Source of the DNA: Prinia subflava
Lineage: Eukaryota; Chordata; Aves; Passeriformes; Cisticolidae
Direction of reading: 5' to 3'
Assembly (NCBI RefSeq): GCF_021018805.1
Contig: NC_086248.1
Span: 28,590,922 to 28,654,921, forward strand
DNA length: 64,000 bases
The notes below the pieces were generated by a model. It had not been told where the DNA came from and searched no databases. It worked only from the letters and a program-made list of their open reading frames with translations. The position numbers were made by a program, and so were the translations under genes. Below are positions 37,860 through 51,659 of this stretch, piece by piece. The stretch's first letter is position 1; each line of letters opens with the position of its first letter.

Positions 37860-38431
37860 TGCCACAGTGCCTCCTCGAGCCACTGGCTCTCGCCCCGAGC
37901 TAGCCCAGACACTGGGACAAGGCGCAGCCTAGGATCAGTCTGCAGGCAGCGCGAGCAGGACTGACTCCTGTGGGCTCTGTGTCCCTGAAGGGGCTTAGGA
38001 GGGATGTGCTGAAGCAGCAAGGCAGAGGAAAAAGGAGGACCCAGAAATGGTGCAGCAGAGAAGGTTTATTAGCCTCGCTCTGAGCCCAAATCTGGACCCA
38101 GATTCTGGTCAGACACAGAGTTTTATGGGGAGCAAAAGGGGAGGAGAAAGGGGTGGGGTTGGCTGCCTCCAGCCAATGGGACGCCGTCTCCAGGGCAGAC
38201 AGGGGAGGGGAAAGGCACTTCGGACTAATCACAGAGAACTGGGAGGGGAAAACCAAAGGCGGGAAGGGTGATGGACAGTTAACTGTAAGGTCTAAAAGTA
38301 TCCCCTTGTGAGGGAGAAGGAGAGAACAAAGGAATATTAATTAGGGGGGGTAGGGGTGCATAGAACTGAATTGTACAAAGAACCAAACTTTACATACAAC
38401 ATCAAAGTTAGAAGGAACATGCACCACCACA
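37860..38431 (-). mobile_element. Solo LTR of an endogenous retrovirus, minus strand, class II-like
   Basis: A 572-bp element starts TGCCACAG and ends CCACCACA, the TG...CA ends of an LTR. It is flanked by a perfect 6-bp duplication ACTAGA. On the minus strand it has an inverted CCAAT box (reverse of 38173-38179), a TATA-like CCATAAAA (38121-38128), an AATAAA signal (reverse of 38065-38070) and a U5 ending AGGCACTGTGGCA. Six-base duplications are typical of class II (ERVK/alpharetrovirus-like) elements, so that class is inferred. No internal retroviral genes are present, so it is the recombined single LTR. The duplications remain identical, which suggests a fairly young insertion. The minus-strand and plus-strand frames within it are not genes. 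Confidence 0.9.
38121..38128 (-). promoter_or_regulatory. TATA-like box of solo LTR
   Basis: On the minus strand this reads as CATAAAA and lies about 55 bases upstream of the AATAAA signal, with an inverted CCAAT motif about 45 bases further upstream. The spacing is typical of a retroviral U3-R promoter. Activity is not implied. Confidence 0.6.
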
Positions 38432-38437
38432 ACTAGA
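38432..38437. repeat. Right target-site duplication of solo LTR
   Basis: Exact copy of ACTAGA found at the left boundary of the LTR. Confidence 0.85.
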
Positions 38438-41400
38438 AGTATTTAAAAAATGTTTTAAGTTTTCCATCATATATCCTCAAACCTTCCAGATCCTCCCATA
38501 TGTGTACAGAGAGATGCAAACTTCCAGAGGAAATTTTTTGGTTCATATATTGTGTTTTTATCCTATTCTGTGTGGTTTTGAAAGTAAGGAGGAAAACCCT
38601 CCCTTTGAGAAGGGAAAATACTAAAACCTATATGATTACAGTGTTGTTTGGTTTGGAAGATTTTTTTTTTCGTTTTAAGCTTTACTTGTATGTGTAAAAA
38701 CAGCAACAAGTATATGTGACTAATGGCAACATTTCAGTGTTGGACTTGTGATGAACTGCAAAACAACACTTACCAAGAAGCATCCCACATTTTGCTATTT
38801 CTAGTTTCCTTGATTTTCCCATCCAGTGATCTGTAACATTGATCACAATATTTCAAGTATCACTACAGATGCCAGCTATCTCCAAAGACATCTAGATGCA
38901 AAAGGAAAATAATAATTATAAACTTTTTCTACACCTAGTCAGTGCAGTGTACTGCAGTGTGGAGTTGATATATCTACACTGCCTTCAGCTGCTGGTTTGG
39001 ATACTGGTAGCTGCCTACTTCTAATAGAAACAACTCAGCACAGAATAGTTTTCTCTGATTCTGTAAAGAGAAGTTATTTCAGGAGCCATTATTTTCTGAG
39101 AAAAATCTCTGCTATATCATGGCAAAAGAATACCCTTTCTTAGACTAAAATAAAAATAAATACACTTTTTGAGGCCCTAGTAATTTCTTAACTATACATG
39201 CCTATGACATAAGATTATGATATGTGATTAATGTTAGGTACACATTCAAGCAATTAATTTCATTCTATATTTAACACTGAAAGAATACCAACTTTTACCT
39301 TGCTAAGTACTGGTCAAATAACTTACTATCTGCTTATATGTGCACACACTTTGCACTCAGGTTGGACATTTGGTATCTGTCTACTTGGGTTTTTTCATTT
39401 ATTGTGGAGCGAGGTCTCCCAGTCAGAAAGTCAGTGGTCCTGGTTTAAATGTAGGAGTGAGGCTTGCCAAAGGAAGAATCTGACTGCTGAAGCTGCATGT
39501 GGACAATGAAATTGCCTGCCTTCCTTTAGTCTTTGATCCAGAGCAACAGAAATGAAAGCAGTTTATAGAAAGTTGATATGAATTAGGATCCAAAAGTTAG
39601 AAATTTGTTATATATACCATGAGATTTTTCTCTATGTTCCACATAAAATCAGTGGAAATGTTGAACAAATGTTTTCCAGAGTATCAACAGTGACTTCAGA
39701 GGGAAATCTGGAGAATAAAAAAAGTTGCTTTAATATTGCAGTTTATTTCTATGTTCATATCATGGACATTTGAAAAAATCTCTAAAGTAACCCTTAGGTG
39801 GAATTGGAGAGATGAGATTTTATAGAGAGGGACTTTCAGGCAGGAAAACATAGAAAACTTCTTGAGTCAGCAGTTCTGTAAGAAGTAATATGTTAAAGTC
39901 TATTGCTAGCACTAAATATACTTTTGCTTTTTTCTGACCAGCAAAAGTTCCTGTAAGCAATATTTTTTCCTGATATTTCAATTCATGTTGCATTTCTTAA
40001 GTCTTCCCGTATAATTTCCAGAAAATTATGTTATCTCTCTCCTATGAAATACACTCATTTCTCTAGACATATATTTTAGCCTGCAATACTCCAGCAATTT
40101 TTATAATTGAATTTACACTTTGACTGAAATTCATAATCTATAAAAAATATAGCTAGACATATATATAATGAGCATGGGCATAGGCCACTTCCTTCCCCTA
40201 TATTGTATATGAACAGACTAAATCTGGTTCATTCATTAGAAATATACAATGGTTGTGCCACCATGTTTCCTAATAGATTATGAAAATAATAATCCTTATC
40301 TCTTTGCTCATACATTCAAGGAAGGATCAGAAAAATCCAAGCAAACATTGTCATTCAAGTAGCTACACGTAATTTCCTTTTTCTGTGGAAAGATCATATT
40401 TCTCATTTTCTGGACTTTTCTGTAACAATTTTTTAGCTTATTTCTTTCATATATTCACTCACAGAATATGGATACTTATTCTTTGTCTTTCTTTTGTACT
40501 GCTGTGAGAATTCAAACAGTTGAACTATGTTTCATATCTAGTTTAAGCATTTGTTAATGTCAACCAGGCAATGAACATCACTGCCCTGATGGTCAGAACA
40601 AATATTCTCTGCTTCCTATTATTAAAAAGGACTTCAAGAGGTTTTTGAATTCTTAAATATTCCTGAAGGCACAGTAAAGTCTGTCCATTTATTATCTGAG
40701 AAAAACTCATAACTCATCATTATCAGTATTTATCAGGTTTTCATATTGATGAACAATGTATAATCAGAATGTCACTTCCTCTGAAATATATAAATACATA
40801 AAAAAATACACTATTCCCTTTTGCAAGGCTACATCATATCTTTTTTTTATTGTAGTTAAAAGACACCACAATGAAAACATTTGACCAAAAGTTTCTTATA
40901 ATTCTGAGTGATTCCAATAGCTGAATATATTCTCCTAACTAGGACTTTTTGGGGTTGTCAATCATACTGGAATGTCTTTTCTTTTCCTATTATTATGCCA
41001 TATGGAAACTTAGTATAGAAATTGAAAATGACCAGGCAAAATACTTCATCGTGCCTGTGGGCTTGGAGTTTGTTATTGAGAAAGAGCACTGCAGGAAGAG
41101 TACCAACTGCAGAAATGTCACTGTAAATACAAGATCTTGAGTAGACCTATAACATAAAGTGCATAATTCTCAACTCAGAAGGGTAGAGTTAAATAAATAT
41201 AACTATTTCTATAAATCATGGAATATCTAAAGTACCCAGTACATATTTTTGAGTCAAGGAATAGTCACCATTTATAAATGCAGGAATTATTCAATCAGAT
41301 AGCTATGTAGCCATAGCATCATTTTTCTCCTAATATTTTATTCTGTTCCCATCCAGCCATGCTCTCCAAATGCCAAACTCTAAGATATAGAGATGCGATG

Positions 41401-43542
41401 TAAATCTATTATGTAACAGGAGGGTGAAAGAAATGGATGGAAGCCTTTAATGTGAGCTACTCTAAAAAAATTTCAGCTCTCTGTGCTTGATAGACCATTA
41501 TCTGGACTGTTACTACCAAAGTGAAAATTGTTAGCAGAAAAATGCAGTTAGATTACTCTGAAGTTTTCTTCTCCTCTTTTTTGGTATTAATTCTAGTTCT
41601 AAGTCTGTTTACAAACCCTTGACTTAGGTAATATTCATTTGAACATCAGTAAGTTGTGATGTGACTTTCATCTACATTGTAGAAAACCCGTGCATTGCAT
41701 GAGCATGCTGGGAAGGTCAAATAACATCTCCATGTAGACCATCCTTTCTCCATTGCTACCTAAGTGCATTTAAACCAATTTCCAGACACACAGGCATTTT
41801 TTCTCTACCTAGCAGGCAAGTAAAGGCAGAATCAAGATTTGTCTGCGTGTGTCATATGCTGTAACACTTGGAAATGAACAGCAGACCTTTATACTGCCTC
41901 TTTCCCCCAAAACCTCTCCACGTGTACAAATCCACATGCAGTACATGACTGAAAATTCATGACCCAAAGGCAATAATTCAAAATTTGTTTCTTCTAGCTC
42001 TTGTGAAAACATCCAGTACTGTGGCTATCTCCTAAGGTGGATGTGCTGGCACTTAAAATACTGCCTCTGGTACTGTCTGCTACAGAGTTGTTCAAGCAGT
42101 ATTATTCTTCCTTGTACAACTTTCTTTTCACTCAGCCTTTGAATTTTACAAGTACATACAATATCTTGTAATTAAATATACACCTACTCCAAAGTGAAGC
42201 CAAAGACATTTTTTCATTTGGGCAAATATTCAACTTTCACTTTTTTATTTTCTTCTTACATTTTTATGTAAATATGCATGCCATACACCTTCAGGTGTTA
42301 GAACAGTCCTAACATTAAATTATACAATATATATTTCTGTTGCAAAGGTGCAAGTGAAAGGAGTTTTGAATAATTTTGAATCCAAATGTTCAGAGTCTCT
42401 TTAATAGTGGATTTTCCCTGTGATAAATTATTTTTAAATTGTACAATATTTCTTCCTAAATTTAATTTGAAAGGCAAGAAATTTCACCACTAATAAAATT
42501 TAGTTTATTTATTACATTAAATGTTTGCAGTGAATATAATAACTTTTCACCTTACCCATGTTAAGGTGAAACTTCAAGACAGACTGATTTGGATTTGAAG
42601 TTCATATGCAATAGCATAATCCAGTTTATTTTCAGTTAACTTTTCTTCAGAAATACAGATACATCTTTGAACCACCTAACATTTGTTTTACTACAGTAAG
42701 TAAAGCTAGGAAGTTTTCTTTGTACATGGTTCATGAATTAATATTTTTCATATTTGAAGAAAATAAACTGAGAAAAGAATTAACATGTACTACAGTTTTC
42801 TTTAAAAATAATGCAAGAGAGAGTGGAAATTCAATGTATTACTGGGAGTCTGATTGCAAAACTGTCATGGTGTTTTCTCACTCCGTGTCTAGCAGGATTG
42901 GACAGGGCCTCCTGGATCACTGCAACCAGCTTTGGCAGGTGATCACATCATAAGATTCGGTTTTAAAAGCTCTATCACAAAACCTGTTAGACTGTGACTT
43001 GTCCATGTGCCAGTGTTATCCAGGTTAAACCACCCTTTTCCATCATTATTTTTCTGATGAGTATACCTGCTGTTCTCAAACATCTCTCAGTCTTTCTTGT
43101 GCAAGATTTAACAAATTAGCGTTATTTAAACTTCTCTTTCAGAATAGACACTCCGGGCAGAGAAAATCTAGTAACCCTTTCTTCACAGCACTTTCAATCT
43201 GAATTCGTGTTCTTGAGCATGAGTGACAAAAGTAGGGCACATGGATTCAATATTGCACTTTAATGATGTGGAGGAGGACAAAGAATGGTGATCTATCTGA
43301 GTCAAAATTGATTTGCAAAAAGCTGGTAAGCATCTTCTAATGAAATAGAATTAGATATGCTTCTTAAATACAAAAGTCAGATTTGACCTTCGATTAGGCT
43401 ATTTTAAAGTTAGTAGGGAGATAAATATGACTTAGAACTGTACTGCACAAATGGTGGGACCTCCACCATTTCCACAGTTATTTCATCACTTCAGAGCTCA
43501 TAGAATTTTTTGTATTCATGAATTAAATTCTATATGTTGCCA

Positions 43543-43592
43543 TTTCAAAAGTTGATTTTGGCAAGCAAAGTTGATTTCAAAAGTTGATTTTG
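43543..43592. repeat. 18-bp direct repeat, 32-bp period
   Basis: TTTCAAAAGTTGATTTTG occurs at 43543-43560 and 43575-43592, identical in both copies. A partial third copy (AAAGTTGATTT) lies between them. It appears to be a small local duplication in intron DNA. Confidence 0.75.
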
Positions 43593-46500
43593 CACTGATT
43601 GCAAAACAGCTACCTACATGAAATAACCTTGGATTTAGTGATCATAAATTGGCTTTAAAAAAGTAAATAAACACACTAGTTAATTCTTAAAATTTCTCCA
43701 GTTGAAGCTGAAGATATGGAAATTTTGTATCTGATCCAAAAGATTATTCACCTGAGCAGATTTAAGTAAAAAATCTTCTCTGGGAGAAACCTTGCATGAG
43801 AAGCCTCTGGAACAACTGTTTTACTTCTGCTGAGGGTACAAACACTGAAATGCAAAGAATTGGGTGTTTAAAATATTGAAACTTGTCCTGCTTTCCACAG
43901 AAAGTAACTCTGCAGAAGACTAATATCTAATAAAAGAGATAGGAAATACTACAAATATAAGAGACATGAGTTTATGCAGAAGTTGCTTTGTTTTGTATTT
44001 ATTGACTAGTCTTCAGTAATAATGTTTGGCTTAATGAGTTTTAATAGATAGGGAGAAGCATTCTCATCTGCTGTAATAAAGTGTAACTTGAAATCTGCCA
44101 AATAATACCAGATCAGATGGGAGTGTGTGTGACCTGTAAACTCTGTGCTGAGTATGTCTGAAATGTAATCAAATATGTGTGAACCTTCAGCACTTTGTGG
44201 TTTGAGTATTCATTTCCAAATACATTTGGCAGCTCATAACTTAATTGAATATAATTAAGACAACATTCAAAAGAGTATTATAGTGGTCATAGTATGTCTG
44301 GACATTAATACAGGAAAACCAGGAAATAAAATTAGTGTTTTTCACAGGCATAAAAGTCACAGAAATCATTTTATCATTTTAACATTTTCTTTTCAAGTAG
44401 CTTAATCAGGGAATCCAGAACTCTCTGTAGATATAGAAAAAAGATGCCCTCAACCTAATCAATGGGAAGGTGTATTTTAACTGACCTTTTAACATACTCA
44501 TCTTTGCTTCCTGTGACAAATGGACCTTTCAGATTGACCAAATTGATGTCAGGAAATGGGATTTGTGATTATACTGATTTCCTCTCTGCTCTGGTACATG
44601 CCTGGGTGTACTTGATGTGTCCCATCCCGAGCTAGTTGGGTCACGTCCTGCAGACTTCACCTGGCAGAGTGACTGGGCACTGAGAGTGGAGCACCTGCAC
44701 ATCAGCTCTGATGCTACCACCACAAAAGGATCTACCCAGAAACAGACTTGCAAGTGCTTTTAACAGAAGGAAAACTTTTTCTGTGTCTGAGAATAAGACA
44801 AGAAGACAAATCCATAAAAACAGTATTTTCGTGGTTTACTCGTTTCATTTTTTTCCCCCACCCCTGCACAAGTTCGTCCATCCATCTGTGCTGGGTGATT
44901 CCTGCTGCTGTTGTGCACTCGTGCCTCTAGATGGAACTGAAGGGATTGAGATTTGCTGTAGGACCTGTGCAAACACACATCCAGTGTTTCACAAGTAGGA
45001 GGATCTCTGACTTGAAGAGTTTTGGCTATAAAGCAAAGTTATATTGTTGGAAGAGAAACGAACCAGTAAATCAAACTGCTTGGCCTGAGTAGAAAAGCAT
45101 GAATTCTTTAAGCAATCATTGACTCATTTCTTCAGTAGTCATCAGTGGCAACTCCTCCTGAAAATTATGGCAGCTTTGTATCACATCCTAACACTTATTT
45201 CCTCTTGTGCTGAAGTCCTATTAAATCCTCAGCATGTATGCAATTTTTTTATATAATCACACTAAATAGATGGAATTTTTTCCAATGTAATTTCCATGAT
45301 TTAGAGCTACACTATTAAATAAACTGCAGGACAATGGCAATTAATTCTAAAGTATGTGGACTGAGACTGACCAAGACATTTTATCTTAGTTTTTTCCATG
45401 TTCAATGAGGATTTAAATTTGATTTAGAGAAACACTAGTGGTATAGATACCTTTTAACACAAGCAAAGTAATAAATTATGCTCAAAATATTTGAGAGCTA
45501 CTAAAGTAATTCTTATGGTTCCTCATTTCCTATTTTAAAATGAGCACAGCTATATCCAGATTTAGTGTGTTATATTTTTTCTTTCCAATCACACTGAGAA
45601 AAGGCAAAGGTATTGTTCTTTTGCCATCATCTGCAGGTCTTCTGGTGGAATCTAGTGAATTATTTAATATTTCTGCATAGTTGTCCATAAGAAAGTTTTT
45701 TATGTTCTTTTTCTGTTGCATAATTTGTTGTGAGAAAGTGACACGAAGAGAGATGGCTTAACTTTGTCTACTTGATAGGATACATTTATATTCTACATTT
45801 TTCATGGAAGTGAAATTCACTTCCTAGCTGCTTTTTCTATCCTTTTTTATTATCCTCTTCCCACAAAATCCAAGAAAACAAATTCTTGGTGCAGAATTTT
45901 GTGTAGCATCTACAACATGACAAGAAGAATTATACAGGCTCATTTATAGTGTCTCCCTCAACTGTGGTAAAGACACTCAGGCTTATTCTGCTGCTTATAC
46001 ACTGTGGGGTTTTACCAGTGGTACTTCTTTTATTTCTGATTGAGTGGGTCATAGAAAAAAATCAACTGTTCCATCATGTGTCTGAGATTTTTCTTATAAT
46101 ATGTCAGGAGTGGGAGGTGGAGAATAGGAGTGGGAGTAGAAGGAAAAAGTCCCTAAGTTGTTGTGGGGTTTTTTTGCAGAAGGAGTGTTATTAACTACAG
46201 TGTGCTGAGATGATGCCCTTACAATATACTGCTTCAGTTCACAGCTATGTGGCCTGCTTGTCTACATGTCCTAGAGGTTCTCAGTTGTCAGGTGAAAGCT
46301 ATCTCAGTTACAATAGATTTAATCCTTTCTCCTTATTCATTAGCTCAGAAAAGTCAGTAATGATCAATACTGGTGAGGTTTAAAACTCTGTTCTCCACTC
46401 CTAATTTCTCCAAAGCAGAAGTGGCATTTCTATTGCTCTTGTCACTGTTACTTTATTATGAGCATCTTTCTACTGCAGTCAGGAGCTTGAAAGTGTGACA

Positions 46501-46761
46501 TTGGCCACCCAAAGCAAAAACAGCCTGTGATGAGAGACAGGAGCAACTACTTCATTTGCCTGTGGCCCTGGGTAAATGAGTCATAACCTGGAGGTGATGG
46601 CAGGTAGCAGTTTGAGGCACTTTAAGTGGCTGGGGTTATTCTTAAGCAGTTGTACCATACTGACAGTCAAGTTATATTTTTAAGTAGGGGTAAAATAATG
46701 ACTGGCATGGACTTCTATTTCATAGTTGTGAGGCAGATGTATTCTGATAATCCTCACTTCA

Positions 46762-47104
46762 CCATAGAATGGAACTATATCACATGCCAGCTTGGGAAGG
46801 ACCCACCAGGATCACCAAGTCCAACTCCTGGCCCTGCACAGGACCCCGAAGAATCACACCATGTGCCTGACAGCACTGTCCATATACTTCGCTGACTCTG
46901 CCAGGCTTGGTGCTGTAACCACTTCCCTTGGGAGCCTTTTGCAATGCCCAACCACACTTTGGGTGAAGAAACTTTTCCTGATAGCCATCCTAAACCTCCC
47001 CTGACTCAGCGTCATGCCATTTCCTCAAGTCCCATCGCTGGTAGCAAAGAGTAATGAAATCGGTACCTGCCTCTTTTCTTCCTCTCCTGTGGATGTTGAA
47101 GTCT
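46762..47104 (-). mobile_element. CR1 LINE fragment, 3' end, minus strand
   Basis: Antisense CR1 words appear in order: CATAGAATGG tail, CAAGTCCAACTCCTGGCCC, GAATCACACCATGTGCC, CAGGCTTGGTGCTGTAACCA, GGGTGAAGAAACTTTTCC and CCTAAACCTCCCCTGACTC. The copy is 5'-truncated and covers the same CR1 region as the 5471-5978 fragment. The overlapping short reading frames on both strands are not genes. Confidence 0.9.
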
Positions 47105-48275
47105 GTAATTGTAATCTTGTTTGGAAATGATATTTCAAGCTGCAATTCTAATCTGGTCCTTCTTCTCTGATAAATGCTCGCTATAGATTTGAGATCCTCT
47201 GTGTCTATAAATGCAATTCACAGCTTCATCCCAGTTACTTATACCACTTAGCACTAAGACAACAGAACCAGAAAGCTGAAAAAAACAGCTATTCTTTTCT
47301 CTCAGTTTCTATTTCTCTCTCTCTGCCACAGTAACTGTGTGAGATTCTGTAGACAGAAAAATACAAAATACGTCTTTCTTGCCACAAGAAACAAGAAGTA
47401 GATACATACTCTTTGCAGTGATTCAGACAAGAGTCATCTTAGACTATTTGTGTTTCTTATATTAAGCCTGAAGTCTTGAAATCTGACATTTTTTTTCAGT
47501 TCTCATTTTCAGGAAATAATTCACTGTGTATTCATCAGCTGACTGCCAGCTTCCCTCCTGAGGGTCCCTAGGACCATGACTACCATCCGTGACCAGAAAG
47601 CAATAAATACTCTGGGTTACAGTTTAGAAAATGCTCTCATGTATTTAGAAGGAAAAGCAGTTAAATTTATTCAGGATTATAGAGATTATAATTTAGAATA
47701 CCAGAGAAATCACAAAAGAAAAATGTCCAAACCCTTTACATCCAATAGAATGAAAGTACTTAAAAAGTCAGTCTGGAATTAGAAAAGAAGTGTGTTTGTG
47801 TTATGTGTGAATATGTGGGTGTATTTTACCCTTTTAACTAAGATCCATAAAATGCACATATATTCAGGCTGCTTTAAAACTACTGATTTTTTTCTTGAAT
47901 CTACATATTAAAACCAACATAAATGATGCATTGCATTGACCCTGTCCTTATTATTTATTATGTTCTATTTATGTCAGGAACAGAAAAATAAGCATCGTGT
48001 CCAAGGATGTCGTAATAATTATCTGTAAGAAACTTTCCAATGACTTCTTGCACTTATGAATTTCTAATATTTTCCTTTCATCACTGAAGCCTAGTAAACT
48101 CATTATTTCTGCATCACCTAAACCATTCCTCAGCATATGAAATGCTTGAGGCAGACTTTGTCTTTTTCTATTGCTTTGCTTACCTTTATGAGAAACTGAT
48201 TTGTTTCCAACACCGTTAAAGTTTGGCCTTTCTGCTCCACAATGTTTCAGACTTTCATCAACAAGGTGAAAGGTA

Positions 48276-48860
48276 CAGGCAGGGCTTCTGCTCATGGTGT
48301 CAGGGTGCAGCAGGAGCCAGGAGCACCCTGGGGCTGTGTTCAGGAGCAGCAAAGGGTAGGGGCTGGCAGCCAGGGCCCGTCCCACTGCCCAAGGCAGGAG
48401 CAGGGCAGCCAGGGTGCCCTGGGGCACCCCCAGCCATGGGCATTGCCACCTCCATGGGGACAAGGATGGGCTGAGACCAGGCCAGGATGTGAGTCCAGGT
48501 CATCATGGCCCAAGGCCAGGCAGGTCAGGGCTGGGAGGGGCTGATCACCAGCCCTGCTGTGGTGTCACTGAAGCAGGGGCTGATGGCCCAGGGGAGATGA
48601 TGTGGGCAGGTGGGGGGAACCCCAGGACTGCAGCAGGGCAGGGACATGATGTCGTGGCAGTGCCCTTGGGGCCCTGGTTCTTTACCACATCTTTTCCTCA
48701 GAAGTGGTTTCTTTCTGGCAAGGAGAGAAGCCAATCCTTCAGAGATAGGAATTCACATCAGGAGAAAGGCCTGCTGGCCTCCCATTCATCCTCCAACTCC
48801 CTAGAATTTCTCAGGTGCTTGTGCAGGGTCAGAAGGGAAAAGTTGCGCAGATAAGTACAG
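48276..48860. other. GC-rich island, origin unknown
   Basis: About 580 bases are strongly enriched in G and C, with GGGGCTG, CCCAGG and CAGGGCAG words, against an AT-rich background on both sides. CpG is rare, so it is not a classic CpG island. Long frames are open on both strands: the minus-strand frame 47969-48463 begins inside the island and runs out into AT-rich flank, and the plus-strand frame 48414-48854 crosses it. This is expected where stop codons are rare and is not evidence of protein. A transposon 5' leader or ERV piece is plausible, but I recognise no family motif. Confidence 0.5.
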
Positions 48861-50811
48861 AAAGTAAAACAATGTGGGAAGGAGTGGACACTTACAGTGT
48901 ACATCTAAGCATTATGGGGCACAGGTAGCCCCATCATTTTAAAATTGATTGATTTTAAAATTATATTCTAGTTTCTGATATAATACCAAGTTTTCATTTG
49001 TTTACAACTTTGTCTAAGTATTACTGGACTGGTTATTATGTGTATATCAGTTATTGCTCTCTGCCTGAAATGTAAAGGGGGTAAAATTTAAACTAAATTA
49101 TCAGTCATTGCTTTGTGTAGAATTTACAGGGTTTGTTGTTGTGTTTCTTGGGTTTTTTTGGTGTTTTTATTTTTTTCCCTGGTATCTAAACTTAGCTCAT
49201 TGAAAAGATTAAGGTCTCACATGCTGTGGCATAGGATATGCAGTGTCAAAGTCATGCATGTAGGCACCTCAGTAAAAACATTATACTGTTTGAAGCCAAG
49301 ATAAGAAATTGGGAAAAACAACAAAATATATTATGTAGATTGCTAAACTTATTGAAGATCAGCTGTGTCCTAAGCATTACGGGTGTTCATAAAATGATTT
49401 CTGAAAGCACCAAAATATTGGTGTGGAACTTGGCTGTAGAAAATCAACAGAGGAAAACTCCTGTGTCTTGATGCACAGGGGAAAAAACAGCCAAGTTTCA
49501 AAGCCTGAGAGTGAAGAGGAAGACTTGGGGGTGTATAAAGAAGGAATATTGGCATGATAAGTAGGAGAGAGAGATGCTGGCAAGAGAAACCAAGTGGGCA
49601 GATTTGAAACAGTAGAGGGGGAGGGAGTAAAAGGTGTTTAAGGAAGGGAGACTGCAACAAAAGTGGGAGAAGGAGAAATGAAAAACAAGTGCACTGAAAA
49701 TACACAGTAAAGTGAAAAGGCTGTGACTACTGGTATGCACTCTACTCAGAACTTGAGGAGAAAAAAAAAACCAAAATTCCTAACTTCCAGAGGATTGTTA
49801 GTAAAATATAAGGGGAATTCAAACAGAGAGGTTGAGAAGTCTTGCTTGTTTATCTTTTAAACCTAAGAACCTCCATAAACCCAAAAAATCCTAGGATAAA
49901 TGAACTAGTATTAATGTGACCCCTTGAGTTCTAGACAGCTGAAAAATGACAGTATTGAAGCTGTGTAATCCTAATTCAGTAATTTTGTGCTTTGGTGCAA
50001 TTTTAAATTATATAGTCTTGCACTTCTTGTTTGCTGTAAGACACCTGCTTCTCTCAGTCTGTACACATCTTCTGCAAATTTATCAAGAAGTTTAGAACAT
50101 CACCTCTTCCAGGAATTGGAGAGTCCATTTTTATTGGGGGTATCCTAGAAAAAAAATCTAAAATCCTTATAGGCTCCATGAACTTACAGAGCTAGAAGTC
50201 CAGTTAATGAAAGGGTCCAAAAACTATAAACAGAAAACAAGGAAACCCAAGAGGCTCTGAGGAGGATATAGAACATAGTCAATCATAGTCTATTGATTGC
50301 CAAGAGGAGCAGTAAGTGCTACCCAGGAGCTGAGTAACAGCTGTGGCCAGAAACACTTTCAATGGACAAAGAAGTGATCATAGAAAATATCACACAATTT
50401 CAGCAGAGAAAAGAATAGCTTCATATCTAAGAGAGTTGGAGGTTGCTATGGAAAACAGGATTCTTATCCTCCCTCTGTCTTCCCTGTGCTGAGTCATTTC
50501 AATCAAAGCCTTCACAGGTGGTGCTGCTTGTATGGTCTTCAACCATTGCTCACTGCAACTCGTCCTCCAGTCCAAATCTTTGAAATAATTGAGTCTTACA
50601 CTTTCTTCACACTCATGTATTCCAAAAGCCATCCTATTAGTATGATTAATTATCATTATTAAGTATTTATTGCAGAAGTTCCTGCAGACTAGTATTGGCT
50701 CCATTGCATTAAGAATTTAAAAAGGGATAAAATTATCTCTCTACTCTAGAGATTGTCACTATCTGAATACCTAAGACAGGCAGACCACAGGAGGTGAGAC
50801 AACCAGGACAG

Positions 50812-50876
50812 TGGAGTGAAGAATAATTTGGTCAAGGTCACTCAGAAGACATTTAATGGCAGGTCTGGAATGAGCT
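50812..50876 (-). mobile_element. Possible MIR-like relic, minus strand
   Basis: AATTTGGTCAAGGTCACTCAG followed by GGCAGGTCTGGAATGAGC resembles the antisense core of MIR or a related CORE-SINE, where GGTCACACAGC precedes a GGCAGAGC segment. Only about 65 bases match, so chance resemblance cannot be excluded. Confidence 0.35.
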
Positions 50877-51659
50877 ACTGTCAGAATCACAGGAGTTCTG
50901 AAGTTAGAAGTCATTTGTTTAAAAAGATTGCCATGCATTTAAGCATAATGATCTGTAATGGAAGCCTGTCACCTGTGATGTGAGTAAAGTAATTTATTAT
51001 GCAAGAACCATATAGATAATTTACAACAGTTCTTCTGTGCCTTTAATGTATAGTAACTGTAATCATGGAATTGCTTCTGAAATCTCTTTTATGCTTCTTG
51101 GCACTCCACATGGTAGTTGGATACTGCAGAAAAAAATATCCTCCAGGAATCATTGAGCCAGGCTTTAAGCCAGGCAATCTCCTCTAACAGTTTCAGAGCA
51201 AGCCATACTATAAAAATGTAAATGTGGCGGCAATACTTCTTCTTCACACCATTTTTCAAAAGGTAAATGTAAGTGTTGTTCAAACCACAGTGCAGCTTGA
51301 GAGCATTTGTGAAGGACATAAAAAATCTGAGTTACTTTGCGTAGGTGGCTTTACACACCTGTTACTGTGAAGGCTCTCTGATTCAGACATTTATCATCTA
51401 ACAACATCAGTAGAAAGACTTCCAGTAATTGCAGCTCTGCACAGGTTGCTTTCCTCTTTTTCCACCCCCCTTCTCTTTTACACATCTTTTGTTGCAAGTA
51501 CTCAGGCATTCCCCCTTCCTGAAGCATTTGTGTAAACATTACCCACCAAGAGGTGTGGTTTTCTACTGTGTTCACTGGCAGAAGTGAAGAGATTACAACA
51601 AACAAGGAACATATGAGATCACCGAATACACTAGCAAACACTGAAAGATTATATACTTA

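Noticed and set aside
37900..38271. 118-codon minus-strand and 74-codon plus-strand frames
   Set aside because: Both lie inside the solo LTR, which normally carries no protein gene.
47576..47782. 68-codon plus frame as the next ADGRB3 exon
   Set aside because: Its translation does not resemble the GPS or the transmembrane region, and it lacks the Cys pair expected.
47969..48463. 164-codon minus-strand open frame as a protein gene
   Set aside because: It starts in GC-rich island sequence where stops are rare in all frames, and plus-strand frames are equally open. It then runs into AT-rich flank, and no recognisable domain is seen.
48414..48854. 146-codon plus-strand frame as a gene
   Set aside because: Same GC-rich island effect, with low-complexity Gly/Pro/Gln-rich translation and no motif.
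48276..48860. CpG-island promoter
   Set aside because: GC-rich but CpG dinucleotides are scarce, and there is no adjacent exon.
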